Source of the DNA: a virus
IMG/VR virus record: IMGVR_UViG_3300037520_001276
Span: 1 to 64,000 of that record
Length of the DNA stretch: 64,000 nucleotides
Reading direction: 5' to 3' (one strand)
Shown here: positions 48,790-58,400 of the stretch, piece by piece
Position numbering within the stretch: the first letter of the stretch is position 1
Layout of the letters: each line of letters begins with the position of its first letter
Made by a program: the position numbers and the translations under genes
The notes under the pieces: model-generated
Told to the model about the DNA's origin: nothing
The model's database searches: none
The model's input: the letters and a program-made list of their open reading frames with translations, nothing else

Positions 48790-49392
48790 TTACCAAATGT
48801 TTTCTTGTTTCATATATCCAAGAACACAAGTATAAGAATCGGCCATATCATAACATTCTTTTTTAAGTGTGTTGTTTCTTGTATAATGCCAAGTAATTTG
48901 TGGTTCCTTATCTGAAACTCTTTTCCAAATAAGTTCTTTTTTGTCAACATCTTTAGGTAATCCACCAAACAAGACGTGTTTACCCTTATCGTTTTGTTGT
49001 ACTAAATCAGGCCATGCAAATTTTCTTGAGTTGTATGTAGAAATATATGATGGAACAATTCCTAAGATATCATAAATTGATTTTGTAATCATAGAATTAT
49101 ATCTAAGTAAAGTACCTACAGTCCAAACATTGTTTGAGTTAAGTAACGGCTCTTCAATTACGACACTTGTAATACCTAACTTTGTATAGTTTTGTAGTTT
49201 TTCTTCAAATGCGGTTACTTTCATCAAAAGTTCTTGAATTTTATCATCAACTTTTGGTTTTATTACAGGTGAGAAATGTGTTAATTCTAATAATTCTTGT
49301 GATTTAATATCAAATAAACTCCATCCTATTGTTTTTGTTGATATATCAAGACCCAACACCTTTGGTGAGTTCTTTAAATCTGTTTTTGCCAT
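48790..49392 (-). CDS. RuvC-like Holliday junction resolvase
   Basis: 200 aa. VLGLDISTKTIGWSLF near residue 13 (first Asp), VVIEEPLL near 77 (Glu) and YDMADSYTC near 182 (final Asp) are the acidic residues of RuvC/RNase H-fold resolvases. It should resolve branched DNA before packaging. It lies between the replication and tail blocks, 6 nt after the tail gene's start side. Confidence 0.82.
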   Translation of the reverse strand: MAKTDLKNSPKVLGLDISTKTIGWSLFDIKSQELLELTHFSPVIKPKVDDKIQELLMKVTAFEEKLQNYTKLGITSVVIEEPLLNSNNVWTVGTLLRYNSMITKSIYDILGIVPSYISTYNSRKFAWPDLVQQNDKGKHVLFGGLPKDVDKKELIWKRVSDKEPQITWHYTRNNTLKKECYDMADSYTCVLGYMKQENIW

Positions 49393-49398
49393 AAAAAT

Positions 49399-51591
49399 TT
49401 AAAAATCTAATTTAATAGGATACTGTTGAATCCCTTGTCTTTTTTCAGGTGATTGTATCTTAGAAATAACCATAAGTTCTTTCTCAGAGTTGTAAAGAGC
49501 AAGTTCGGTTACGTGTGGTGTCTTAGTTTTATCCCAAGTAGGGTTTGATGAATCAAAAAATTGTGTCTGACCTAAGTTACATAGATAGTTCATAACATAA
49601 ATTGTTGCCTGAATATCTGTCTGAATTGTACCATAAAAATAAAACTCACCACCAAAATTAAAAGTAGTCCCCGTTTGATTTAAAGATGGAAGGTCAATAT
49701 AATTATCTAATCTATATGTTGGTGCAGAATTATACAAAGTTTCAGTTATTTGTAATGTAGTTCCTGTCAATCCTGTCACTGTTAAATAACCACCTACGGT
49801 TGTTGCCGATAACTGTGAACTCATATCAATTTCTCTCCACTGTGTTGGGTCGGGTCTTGTCGTTCCATATGTTACTTTTTGTGCCAATATTTTTAAACTA
49901 TTCGCAGTAAAACCGCTTGGTGTTGTTCCAATTTGTGAAACTAAAAATGGAAACTCGTTTCCAAATCTGAATAAAACGTCTGTTGATCCTGGTATTGTTG
50001 TTTGGTCATAGCCCGATACTTTTGAGTAATAATTACAATGTAATGAGTTGGTAAATGCTGTATTGTTAAATCTATATGTTACAAATAAACTTTCCGCACT
50101 TCCTGATAATAATCCTGTAGTACTACCATCAGTACCACATAATGTATTTGGAATAATTAGTCCTAATTGTGGTGCCGGTAATGTCCAAGATCTGTTTGAT
50201 TTGTTATTTAATGTTGCAACAATTTCTTCATCATCAAATATGACCATTTTGTAGTCAGGATAAACTTTACCTACCCTATTTGGTATTCCGTTTGTATTTG
50301 GATGTGTGTCCCATAAATGATAGTACCTTAAACCAGGTGCATTAAAATTTAAGTCTCTTGTTGATTCCATATAATATTCTTGAAATAAATTAAGAGATGT
50401 AAAACCTGATGGGTCAACATAAAAATCTTCACCTACAGTTCCATTACTATTTTTGTGCCACATTAACCAAGGTAAAGACAATTTAAAGTTCCTTGCTTGT
50501 CCTGTATTACCTGGATTTGTTGGGTCATATTCTTGAAATGCGAATTTTTCACCATAAAAATTATCTATAGCTTGATTTGTATAATGTAAAATAGCAACCG
50601 ATTTTTGATCTTTCGGTTCTACTGTAATTTTTTCAGACAATGAATTATAGTAATATACCGAATCGGTATCTGTCTGTCCCTCAGATTTATTGTAACCGAA
50701 ATATTCTTTTGATCCTGTATATCCTGTAGATTCGTAAAAATTATAATTTTGGTTTAAATTATTAAATACCCCTGCTGGTGATTCAGTCCAAGGCGAATTC
50801 ATGTTCCAAATAACCACATTTCTTTGTGAAACATCACAATTTGTTTCAAAATTAAACACATCAGTAGCCCAATATGGTTGTGGTGTGAAAGTATCATATA
50901 GATCGGTCATTTGTTCGGGGTAAAATAAACAAGAACTATTTCCCGTTATACCCATAGAACTAAAATCAGGAACTTGTCTATCTACTTGTATAGTGATGGT
51001 AGTTGCTGTTGACGTATTACCTGTTATTCCGACAACCTTATATGTAAACATAGGTCCATTATTAGATACTGGAGATAATAACCCATTTGTAAATATTGTA
51101 ATAAAATCACCTTCACTAACAGTACCAGAAACACTAACATTTACGCTACTATACGTTAATGTTATTGTATTTCCTGATGATAAAGTCGTGTTATCAATTA
51201 CAAAATTTGGATTTAATGTATACGCCGAAGTTGTAAATCCCGTACTACCAGTAAAAAATCCTCTTGGTGCTGCACTATTAAAAACATCATCAATGTATGA
51301 GTCGTCAAATGGAATACCGAATGTACTTCCTGAAGTAGAATCAACAAATAAAGGATATTTAATGTTCATTCTATTTCTATCGGGTATTGGTGCCATGTTT
51401 TGAGCATTATATTGTGGCATCAAAACATTTGACTCAACTAAATTCATTCCATTTACACAATTGTAACAAACTTCGCTATCACCTACTTGAAAATAAGCAA
51501 TATCAAATTTTCCTTGTGAAAGTTTTTTTCTCGCAGCGTCTGTAAGTTGCGTATTAATTAATGCTGATGTGTTTTTAATTATGTATGACAT
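49399..51591 (-). CDS. large tail or baseplate protein
   Basis: 730 aa, beginning MSYIIKNTSALINTQLTDAARKK with FQVGDSEVCYNC soon after, a start I associate with baseplate/tail-wedge proteins. The rest is Thr/Ser/Asn/Gly-rich beta structure, typical of virion appendages. TATTTATG lies 4 nt before the ATG. First gene of the tail/adhesin block in reading order from this side. Confidence 0.75.
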   Translation of the reverse strand: MSYIIKNTSALINTQLTDAARKKLSQGKFDIAYFQVGDSEVCYNCVNGMNLVESNVLMPQYNAQNMAPIPDRNRMNIKYPLFVDSTSGSTFGIPFDDSYIDDVFNSAAPRGFFTGSTGFTTSAYTLNPNFVIDNTTLSSGNTITLTYSSVNVSVSGTVSEGDFITIFTNGLLSPVSNNGPMFTYKVVGITGNTSTATTITIQVDRQVPDFSSMGITGNSSCLFYPEQMTDLYDTFTPQPYWATDVFNFETNCDVSQRNVVIWNMNSPWTESPAGVFNNLNQNYNFYESTGYTGSKEYFGYNKSEGQTDTDSVYYYNSLSEKITVEPKDQKSVAILHYTNQAIDNFYGEKFAFQEYDPTNPGNTGQARNFKLSLPWLMWHKNSNGTVGEDFYVDPSGFTSLNLFQEYYMESTRDLNFNAPGLRYYHLWDTHPNTNGIPNRVGKVYPDYKMVIFDDEEIVATLNNKSNRSWTLPAPQLGLIIPNTLCGTDGSTTGLLSGSAESLFVTYRFNNTAFTNSLHCNYYSKVSGYDQTTIPGSTDVLFRFGNEFPFLVSQIGTTPSGFTANSLKILAQKVTYGTTRPDPTQWREIDMSSQLSATTVGGYLTVTGLTGTTLQITETLYNSAPTYRLDNYIDLPSLNQTGTTFNFGGEFYFYGTIQTDIQATIYVMNYLCNLGQTQFFDSSNPTWDKTKTPHVTELALYNSEKELMVISKIQSPEKRQGIQQYPIKLDF

Positions 51592-51610
51592 ATTTCATAA
51601 ATACTTTGTT

Positions 51611-53539
51611 TTATAAAACCGTAGGACATGTTGGTCCTGTTTTTTGTGCTAAAGTAGATCTTGTTATTATTGTTGAATCTATTCCTTGGCAATTTAATGG
51701 TGTGATCGATATGTTTCTTACTTGTAAAGTTATTAACGAATTCGCCCTCAAAGTACATGAATTAGTACTGGCACATGTTTCATAAATATACTGACTAATA
51801 GTACCTCCAATCGTTGCAGTGTTATTAGTTATTAAACATGCTGAGTATGTGGTTTGGAATCCGCTAACAATAACTTGTCCTCCCGCACAATTATTGTTAA
51901 TTGTTGTACTTGAAGTCGGTGTTGTTGAAGTTGGTAAGTTTAGGGTTGTACCTGTCGATCCTGTAACAACGATGGTGTTATTTATTATTGGTTGATCAGT
52001 TGCGTTTGTTGTGCCTGTTGTTGAGATATCAAAAACTAAATCAAACTGTACGGTACTTGGTTGATTGAACGGTTGTGTTGGTGTTAAACTAATTGTAAAT
52101 GTAGTATTTTTTGTAAGTGTTGCAAAACTAGCAGCTTGAGTAGTTGTGTTAGATAATGGTGATGGTTCAACAAAATTAACATTAATTAAATAATTTACAA
52201 AGTTTTGTACAGGAACAATACTAAAAGTTTGATTACCTGAATTTTGTATTGGTGACGAGTCTTTAACATAAACAGTGTATGGTCCACCCGCTAAATTTGT
52301 TAAAAAGTTATTTGATGTAAAATTAATATTATCTAAAGAATATGTGTATGGTGCAGTGCCTCCAATAACATTAACGGTCGCAGAACCATAACTTGTTGAA
52401 CATGCCGGGTTTTGTGTTTGAACGCTAATTTGAAGTGGCGAAGTTGTACAAACACCTGTAGTTACATTAATGTTAGATATAAACGCACCTGGCGTTGTCC
52501 AAGTACCAACAGGTGGTGTGTTTGGGCTTTGTAGGTAAGGAACATTACTACTTGACCATCCACTTATTGTCCATCTCGTTGTTCCGCTATTATAATATAT
52601 AGTTTGTGTGCCGGCAGTCCAAGATGGGTAATTATTTATTGTGTTACCGCTGTAGTATGTTGTTTGATTTAGCGTTGCAGGATGAATTAATCTTGTAAAA
52701 CAAAGTGGTCCTCTATATATTTGCGGAGTAATTAGTATATTAATACCGCTATTACATATTAAACAAGAATTATATGGGCCAGCAGATTTAACGGCTACTT
52801 GATTTATAAATGTTTGTCCGCTATTTAATTCTGATCCTAAACTTTTCCAACACCCCATTTGTGATGTTAGTTTATAAATTTTATTAAGGGTAAATAAAGA
52901 TGGTTGACTTCTTAAATAATAAACCACTTCTCCGCATTGTGGTGTTGATGTAAACATTTCGATTGTACCTAACCAGTCATCTATTGTTCCGGAAGGACAA
53001 TCAGTATCATCGTTTAACCAATTTAATGTAGTTAAAGTAAGGAAAGACGCCAATTCCCATCTTTCAAGTGTTGGGTTCCAACCTAATACAAAATTTTCAT
53101 CTCCTGATCCTATATCTGCCATCCAAGTAAAAAGGTTTCTACCGTATTGAGTTCCTGTTGGTGTAAGATTAAATGTCTGAGCTTGTAATGTTGATGGGTT
53201 AGTCCATGTCAATGTTAAACCGCAATCACAAACTGAAGAACATTTTTGAAACTTTTCTAAAAAAAATGATTCGTATCCAACGGTACAGGTTGTCGATGCG
53301 CTAAAATCACCATAGTAATCGGTTACATTTACAGTATAGTCTCCCGGTATTAAATTTGTTATATATGTACCTTGAGCACCATTACTCCATGAAACCGTAT
53401 ATGGTGGTGTTCCTCCTGTGATTAGTACCGCCATATAACCGTTAGATGACGCTGGTGTTGACGCATTTATAGTGTCACAATCAATACCCAAAGGTAAAAG
53501 AGTTACGATATTACAACTATTTCCACTTAAATCTGCCAT
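51611..53539 (-). CDS. tail adhesin with SprB-like repeats
   Basis: 642 aa. Two SprB-type repeats: ITGGTPPYTVSWSNGAQG...PGDYTVNVTDYYG near residues 35-80, and IGGTAPYTYSLDNINF...AGGPYTVYVKDS near 385-430. The rest is Thr/Ser-rich beta sandwich-like sequence with several Cys pairs. SprB repeats are common in adhesins of gliding Bacteroidota, so the phage may have taken host surface domains for its fibres. Confidence 0.75.
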   Translation of the reverse strand: MADLSGNSCNIVTLLPLGIDCDTINASTPASSNGYMAVLITGGTPPYTVSWSNGAQGTYITNLIPGDYTVNVTDYYGDFSASTTCTVGYESFFLEKFQKCSSVCDCGLTLTWTNPSTLQAQTFNLTPTGTQYGRNLFTWMADIGSGDENFVLGWNPTLERWELASFLTLTTLNWLNDDTDCPSGTIDDWLGTIEMFTSTPQCGEVVYYLRSQPSLFTLNKIYKLTSQMGCWKSLGSELNSGQTFINQVAVKSAGPYNSCLICNSGINILITPQIYRGPLCFTRLIHPATLNQTTYYSGNTINNYPSWTAGTQTIYYNSGTTRWTISGWSSSNVPYLQSPNTPPVGTWTTPGAFISNINVTTGVCTTSPLQISVQTQNPACSTSYGSATVNVIGGTAPYTYSLDNINFTSNNFLTNLAGGPYTVYVKDSSPIQNSGNQTFSIVPVQNFVNYLINVNFVEPSPLSNTTTQAASFATLTKNTTFTISLTPTQPFNQPSTVQFDLVFDISTTGTTNATDQPIINNTIVVTGSTGTTLNLPTSTTPTSSTTINNNCAGGQVIVSGFQTTYSACLITNNTATIGGTISQYIYETCASTNSCTLRANSLITLQVRNISITPLNCQGIDSTIITRSTLAQKTGPTCPTVL

Positions 53540-53540
53540 A

Positions 53541-53699
53541 TTATCTTGGTGTGTAACCTGGTCTTATATAACCATCATAAAATTCAATAGTTTCAATTTC
53601 ATCTCTTCTATTGTAGTATGCTATTTTTTGTTTTGTAAGTGTACCGGCGGTTGGGTGATCTACGGTATATGTTTCTATTTGATAAGTTCCTAAGTCCAT
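53541..53699 (-). CDS. small hypothetical virion-region protein, 52 aa
   Basis: ATG at 53699, TAA at 53541, 1 nt before the next start. Product MDLGTYQIETYTVDHPTAG onward, beta-rich and with a Pro/Tyr end. It fits exactly between two tail genes with 1-2 nt gaps. Probably a small tail or chaperone protein. Confidence 0.68.
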   Translation of the reverse strand: MDLGTYQIETYTVDHPTAGTLTKQKIAYYNRRDEIETIEFYDGYIRPGYTPR

Positions 53700-53701
53700 A
53701 A

Positions 53702-55000
53702 TTAATATTCTAAATAAACGTTCATTTGTTGTCTAACACTTGTTGGGTTTGTTGCCCATGTTGGTGTTGTCCATCTTATTTCTATTTTATCTCCTTCTGT
53801 AACTGCTAAGGGTGATGATAATACATAACTTATATTTGCACTTGAAGAGTCGTAAGTATATGTTGTTGTTATCGTACTTTGTGTTGATTGTGTAAAATTA
53901 TTTATTGTAAACGTACTAGTTTCACTAGTACCTAAAGCACCACCAACTGTTTGACAAATACCTACTCTTACAATATTTCCTGTTTTAGGTACAATAACTC
54001 TTCTTCCATCGGATCCCGAAATAGGTGCTGTAAGATTGATTGAGTTACCTATATAATATGTCTGTGTATCACCAGGATTTAATGAATCATGTCCAAAAAA
54101 TAAAGCGATTAATTGTTTAGGGTTCACTGTTATTCCACTTACTGTTAAAGTATTAGCAGAAACAGTATTTGCAGTAATTGATTGTGATGATATAGTTCCG
54201 TTTGATGTTAAACCCGAAACGTCATCAAACAAAACTGAAATAGAACCTCCAGTACTATTTGTGTAGGTAAAGTTATTATTAGAATACGTTGCTCCTGTTA
54301 TAAAAACATCAGTCGCACCTGTATAAAACCCAGTCACATTAAAAGTACCTCCTGTATTATTTGTAAAAGTTGCAGTACCATTACTATATGTTCCTCCTGT
54401 AAGTCTAACATCTGTTGCACCTGTTAAAAAACCAGTTACATTAAAAGTGCCTCCGCTATTATTTGTAAAAGTTGCAGTTCCTGTTGAAGAATTATAAGTC
54501 CCTCCAGTTACTCTAAGATCAGAGGCTAATATTGACAAACTTGAAGTTAAAGTTACCCCATCATTTCTACTTAATGAAAGATTATAGTTGGAATTGTTAA
54601 ATGTCACTCCTGTTACAAATGTATCGGCAGATATTGAATTATTATTTATAGTTATTGTTGTTGCAGATATTCCTTGCGGGAATACTACCGGACTTAACAT
54701 GTTTATTGGTGAACATCCTGAAATACTACTAGTGTAAAGGGTCCCGTTTGACCCACACAAATCTATTGTTGTTGCACTAAATGTATTAGCCGAAAGTCCT
54801 CCGATGAAGTTTGTTTGTGAATTCACAGTTCCTCCTGTAAATGTACTTCCTGAAAATATAGAAGTTAGCTGTTGTAATTCAGCTTTATATGATGATCCAG
54901 CAGCGTTCTGCGATGGATCACCAGTATACACAATATGAATAAGTGTTGTTGGTGTAATAGCTGATGATTGTGCTAATGTTTTTTCTGTTAATCTTGCCAT
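53702..55000 (-). CDS. tail fibre/adhesin A with shared anchor domain
   Basis: 432 aa. Residues about 2-50 (TLAQSSAITPTTLIHIVYTG then GSSYKAELQQL) are almost identical to the start of 60240-62249, marking a common attachment domain. Four repeats follow of the type VRLTGGTYSNGTATFTNNTG near 160-255, then a C-terminal beta domain (about 300-432), probably the receptor-binding tip. Structural inference only. Confidence 0.75.
   Translation of the reverse strand: MARLTEKTLAQSSAITPTTLIHIVYTGDPSQNAAGSSYKAELQQLTSIFSGSTFTGGTVNSQTNFIGGLSANTFSATTIDLCGSNGTLYTSSISGCSPINMLSPVVFPQGISATTITINNNSISADTFVTGVTFNNSNYNLSLSRNDGVTLTSSLSILASDLRVTGGTYNSSTGTATFTNNSGGTFNVTGFLTGATDVRLTGGTYSNGTATFTNNTGGTFNVTGFYTGATDVFITGATYSNNNFTYTNSTGGSISVLFDDVSGLTSNGTISSQSITANTVSANTLTVSGITVNPKQLIALFFGHDSLNPGDTQTYYIGNSINLTAPISGSDGRRVIVPKTGNIVRVGICQTVGGALGTSETSTFTINNFTQSTQSTITTTYTYDSSSANISYVLSSPLAVTEGDKIEIRWTTPTWATNPTSVRQQMNVYLEY
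54850..54997. repeat. adhesin anchor repeat, copy 1
   Basis: About 150 bp coding the shared N-terminal anchor; its partner is 62093-62237. Protein identity is nearly complete while codons differ, so the protein rather than the DNA is under constraint. Confidence 0.75.
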
Positions 55001-55010
55001 TTTAATTTAT

Positions 55011-55295
55011 TTATTGAAATTGATATTCGTCTCCATCTTGAAATTCAAAATAATCTCCGTCTTCAAATTGTTTATACGATGCCGATGATGTTTCACAATA
55101 AACACATCCCACATCATCAATAATTTTTATAACATAACTAGGGTATGTTTCATATACAGATGGTAATGTAAAACTATAAGGTGTTGTTGTTATTGTGTCA
55201 TGATACACACAAGTACCAAAACATGTGTCACATATCCATATATTATATGGCGATGTTCCACTTGTAATTGAATTAATTGTTACTTGATATGACAT
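55011..55295 (-). CDS. small single-domain SprB-like protein 1
   Basis: 94 aa: TSGTSPYNIWICD, a Cys-rich turn, VIKIIDDVGCVY, then a tail FEDGDYFEFQDGDEYQF. Paralogous to 62271-62558 and 62574-62861. It has one SprB-like unit with extra cysteines. TATTTATA is 4 nt before the ATG. Perhaps a fibre-tip or decorating subunit. Confidence 0.68.
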   Translation of the reverse strand: MSYQVTINSITSGTSPYNIWICDTCFGTCVYHDTITTTPYSFTLPSVYETYPSYVIKIIDDVGCVYCETSSASYKQFEDGDYFEFQDGDEYQFQ

Positions 55296-55309
55296 TATCT
55301 ATAAATATT

Positions 55310-56920
55310 CTACCCTCTACTTTTACAGTTTCCATTTAATGTACAAAACTCAGTTAACAAACCTAAAGTTCCTACTTTATATATTTTAGTGCCGTATTGT
55401 ACATAATCAATAGTAACCGGTCTTGTTAAATTAATATCTCTATATATGTAAACACCTGTCTGTAAAACAGTGTCCGCTGAAGACGTGTAGAATGTTATTG
55501 CCGCCCCAAAATTTGTTAACTGACAAACAGGGCAAGATAATGAGTATTCTCCTTTAGCTTCCCAACTTTTATATGTGGTTCCTGTTATTACAGGTGTATT
55601 ACATTCTAAACAACTATCATAAACTGTTTGGGCGGAAGAAGTAAATATATTAGAGTTTGTAACAATAAATCCGCTTGGTGGTATATATCCAATAAAGTTT
55701 CCAATGTACTCATAACAAATCCCAGAATTTGTTTTTATAATATCATTTACAACCACATTTGATGGTGGGTATGATGTTTGAACTATCATACTATTATTAG
55801 TACAAGACGTAAACACAAATGAAGTCCCAATAGGATATGTCGGAGTAGGTGTTGGTGTTGGAGTAGGTGTTGGAGTAGGTGTTGGTGTTGGTGTAGGTGT
55901 TGGTAAATCACACTGTGAACAACCTGATATTAAAATTTCAATTATTTCTTTTACGGTCCTATTTGGTGACCCACTTACACTTCTTTCATAAGTAACACAC
56001 TGTATTTGGTCTGAATTAAAATCACTTAATGTCACAACAAACGTTGTCCCTGTTTGTATTTGAGTTCCGCTGTATATCAAACTATTGGTCACATAATAAA
56101 TGTCAGATGTTTGGCAGTCAACAAGTTTTTTAACTGTTGGACACACAAAAAACCCTTGATCTACCACAAAAGTAACACTTTCACCTGTAATTGGTATTAC
56201 CGGTGTAGGAGTTGGTGTAGGGGTTGGTGTAGGTGTTGGTGTAGGTGTTGGTGTTACTTCCTCAAAACTAATACTAGCAGTAAATACATTACAAGGGTCG
56301 GGTGTAGGGGTTGGTGTAGGGGTTGGTGTTGGTGTAGGTGTAGGGGTTGGTGTTGGGGTCGGTGTGGGTATTTCACACTCCAATAAAACATCAAAATCTA
56401 AAACCGAACACGGATCTGTTGGTGGTGGTGTTGGTGGTGGACAAACTCCGTTTGTTTGAATAGATGGTGCAAGATCAGGACAAAAACTTGTTGTTGGAAA
56501 AGACCCATAAAATAAACAAGTTCCACCAAGAGACGTACTTAAACACCATTTAGTATTGTCAAAATATAAAAAACCAGGGTCAGTTCCTCCTGTAAAATAT
56601 AAATAACCATTATAAGAACCATCAAGACTATATGTTCCTGTTATACCTGAATAGGTATCTCCAAGTAGTTCTAAACAAATAATATCATCACAACAAGACT
56701 CACAAGAAGGGTGAGTACACCCTGAAACAACAGTTGCGGTACCAACTAATGATGTAGTGATTACTGGTGTAATACCACTAGATACCGTATAGCACCCATC
56801 AACAATAACGGTATCTCCTGTTATGTTAAATACAGTACCAATGGCTGTTAAACCACCCCAACTTGTTGCACTATATGATATTTGATTGTAACAACAACTA
56901 CTTAATATTATGTCCGTCAT
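55310..56920 (-). CDS. tail protein with three Pro-Thr linkers
   Basis: 536 aa. Cys-rich beta domains are separated by three (Pro-Thr)n linkers (residues near 185-205, 222-240 and 338-362). The Cys pairs (CCDDIICLE, CSQCDLP) suggest disulfide or zinc stabilisation. Extended Pro-Thr stretches act as stiff spacers and, in other systems, as O-glycan carriers; the next gene is a glycosyltransferase. TATTTATA element lies upstream at 56939-56946. Confidence 0.72.
   Translation of the reverse strand: MTDIILSSCCYNQISYSATSWGGLTAIGTVFNITGDTVIVDGCYTVSSGITPVITTSLVGTATVVSGCTHPSCESCCDDIICLELLGDTYSGITGTYSLDGSYNGYLYFTGGTDPGFLYFDNTKWCLSTSLGGTCLFYGSFPTTSFCPDLAPSIQTNGVCPPPTPPPTDPCSVLDFDVLLECEIPTPTPTPTPTPTPTPTPTPTPTPDPCNVFTASISFEEVTPTPTPTPTPTPTPTPTPVIPITGESVTFVVDQGFFVCPTVKKLVDCQTSDIYYVTNSLIYSGTQIQTGTTFVVTLSDFNSDQIQCVTYERSVSGSPNRTVKEIIEILISGCSQCDLPTPTPTPTPTPTPTPTPTPTPTYPIGTSFVFTSCTNNSMIVQTSYPPSNVVVNDIIKTNSGICYEYIGNFIGYIPPSGFIVTNSNIFTSSAQTVYDSCLECNTPVITGTTYKSWEAKGEYSLSCPVCQLTNFGAAITFYTSSADTVLQTGVYIYRDINLTRPVTIDYVQYGTKIYKVGTLGLLTEFCTLNGNCKSRG
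55840..55905. repeat. Pro-Thr coding microsatellite 1
   Basis: GTTGGT/GTAGGT-type 6-bp units coding alternating Pro and Thr on the minus strand. Prone to in-frame length change. Confidence 0.8.
56201..56254. repeat. Pro-Thr coding microsatellite 2
   Basis: Same 6-bp unit as the array at 55840, shorter, within the same gene. Confidence 0.8.
56299..56369. repeat. Pro-Thr coding microsatellite 3
   Basis: Same unit with more GTAGGG variants. Together the three arrays space the domains of the tail protein. Confidence 0.8.
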
Positions 56921-56937
56921 TTAATTAATTGGTTTTT

Positions 56938-58134
56938 TTATAAATATACATCTTTACGATTTATCCAATTATTATTTGTATCATAAACCCAATAAACCCA
57001 CCTATATGGGTTTGAAGTTGATTTGAAACTTACATTTAATTTTTCTTGGTTGTGGTTTAAATCTACCCTATATATTAAATCTCCATTTATATCTTCAAAA
57101 CCGATGTAAATAAATTTAAAATCTTTTGCTTTTGGTATGTTTAATTCAAATTCATAAGTTTGTTCCTCAATTAAAAACCATTCGGAATAATCATTGATTG
57201 GTGGGTTAATTCCTTTTAAAGTTTTGGGGTGTAGTTTTCTATTTTTAAAATTTATTCCGGCATAATCCTCATATTGTTTATGGGTTCTAACGTTACCTAA
57301 ACCATATTCTTCTAAATCTATATTATTATCTTCTTCCTGTAACATGTGTCTTAATCTTTTTTTTGACTCATCATCCATTTCCCACCATTGTTTTTCAACG
57401 ACACCTTTTGTTTTATTTTCTTGATTAAAATCTGTCCAATGTTTTGTTCTACCTTCTCTTGTGTATTCATGCCATACAACAGTTTTATGTGGATGATATA
57501 AATCATAACCTAAAGTATATGACCTTATTGATAAGCTAATCTCATCCCCTGCAAAGTATATATTTGGGTCGTATTTGTACTCTTCACAATGTTTTCCTAT
57601 TGTAAAAAAGAAATGACCACTAACAAATCTTGCAGGTATTGGTTTATCTAAAGTTTCCCAATTTTGTATTGCATGGGGTCTAAACATTATGGTACCACCT
57701 TCTGTGAAGTTTGTTGCAACCATTTTATACGGTTCAACATTTAATAATTGGTTATCGTTTGGTCTATACATACCAGCATATGATGTAATTATCGGTTTTT
57801 CTGAATCGACCATATTCATCATATTAATTAATTCTTCGTCCCAATTTTCAATAAACCTGTGATGCGAATCTAATTGAAGTGTGTATTCTTCTCCTCTCCA
57901 AAGTTTTTGTATTTCAGAACGTGCCCAACAAAGTCCTTTACTTTCCGACCAATGATATTCTAAAACTCTAAACCTATTATCAAATGTAAATTCCTCTAAT
58001 GATTCTGTTTCGTCACGTTGCCAACATATACCAAAAGTTAAATTTTCAGGATGTTTTGCCTTAGTTATACAATCTCTGATAGTCGGTAAAAGTTCGGGAT
58101 CCCTATATGACGCGATTTGAACAAATATTTTCAT
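56938..58134 (-). CDS. GlcNAc-type glycosyltransferase
   Basis: 398 aa. Begins MKIFVQIASYRDPELLPTI, with GICWQRDE and LQLDSHHRFI (residue about 89, the DSH metal/nucleotide motif) as in the glycosyltransferase family that includes polypeptide GlcNAc-transferases (Pfam GlcNAc, from memory). Later VVWHEYTREG fits the same family. A UDP-sugar donor is expected. In the middle of the adhesin genes it may glycosylate fibre proteins, for example at Pro-Thr linkers; alternatively it could alter host surface sugars. Confidence 0.8.
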   Translation of the reverse strand: MKIFVQIASYRDPELLPTIRDCITKAKHPENLTFGICWQRDETESLEEFTFDNRFRVLEYHWSESKGLCWARSEIQKLWRGEEYTLQLDSHHRFIENWDEELINMMNMVDSEKPIITSYAGMYRPNDNQLLNVEPYKMVATNFTEGGTIMFRPHAIQNWETLDKPIPARFVSGHFFFTIGKHCEEYKYDPNIYFAGDEISLSIRSYTLGYDLYHPHKTVVWHEYTREGRTKHWTDFNQENKTKGVVEKQWWEMDDESKKRLRHMLQEEDNNIDLEEYGLGNVRTHKQYEDYAGINFKNRKLHPKTLKGINPPINDYSEWFLIEEQTYEFELNIPKAKDFKFIYIGFEDINGDLIYRVDLNHNQEKLNVSFKSTSNPYRWVYWVYDTNNNWINRKDVYL

Positions 58135-58170
58135 AAATAAAAGTTATGAAAATATAAAAATAAATGAATA

Positions 58171-58398
58171 TTATTGTTTGTTATTTGATCTTATTTCGGT
58201 ACTTCTAATACCATTTTTAAAAACGACATAGTTTATTTCATCTAAAGTGTATTCAAAATCAAATTTCAATTCTTCTATTTTAGTGTAACATTCTTCAATA
58301 GTGTTTCCGTCAAAAACGTAGTTTCTTGTTAAAGTAATATCTGAAGTTTCAAATAAACTTAAAATTTCTATATCATTATATATTAATCTCCAAATCAT
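58171..58398 (-). CDS. hypothetical protein, 75 aa
   Basis: Started at MIWRLIYNDIEILSL (58398), which begins 2 nt after the preceding stop; a start 7 codons earlier would overlap. Alpha/beta composition. No family recognised. Confidence 0.6.
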   Translation of the reverse strand: MIWRLIYNDIEILSLFETSDITLTRNYVFDGNTIEECYTKIEELKFDFEYTLDEINYVVFKNGIRSTEIRSNNKQ

Positions 58399-58400
58399 AT

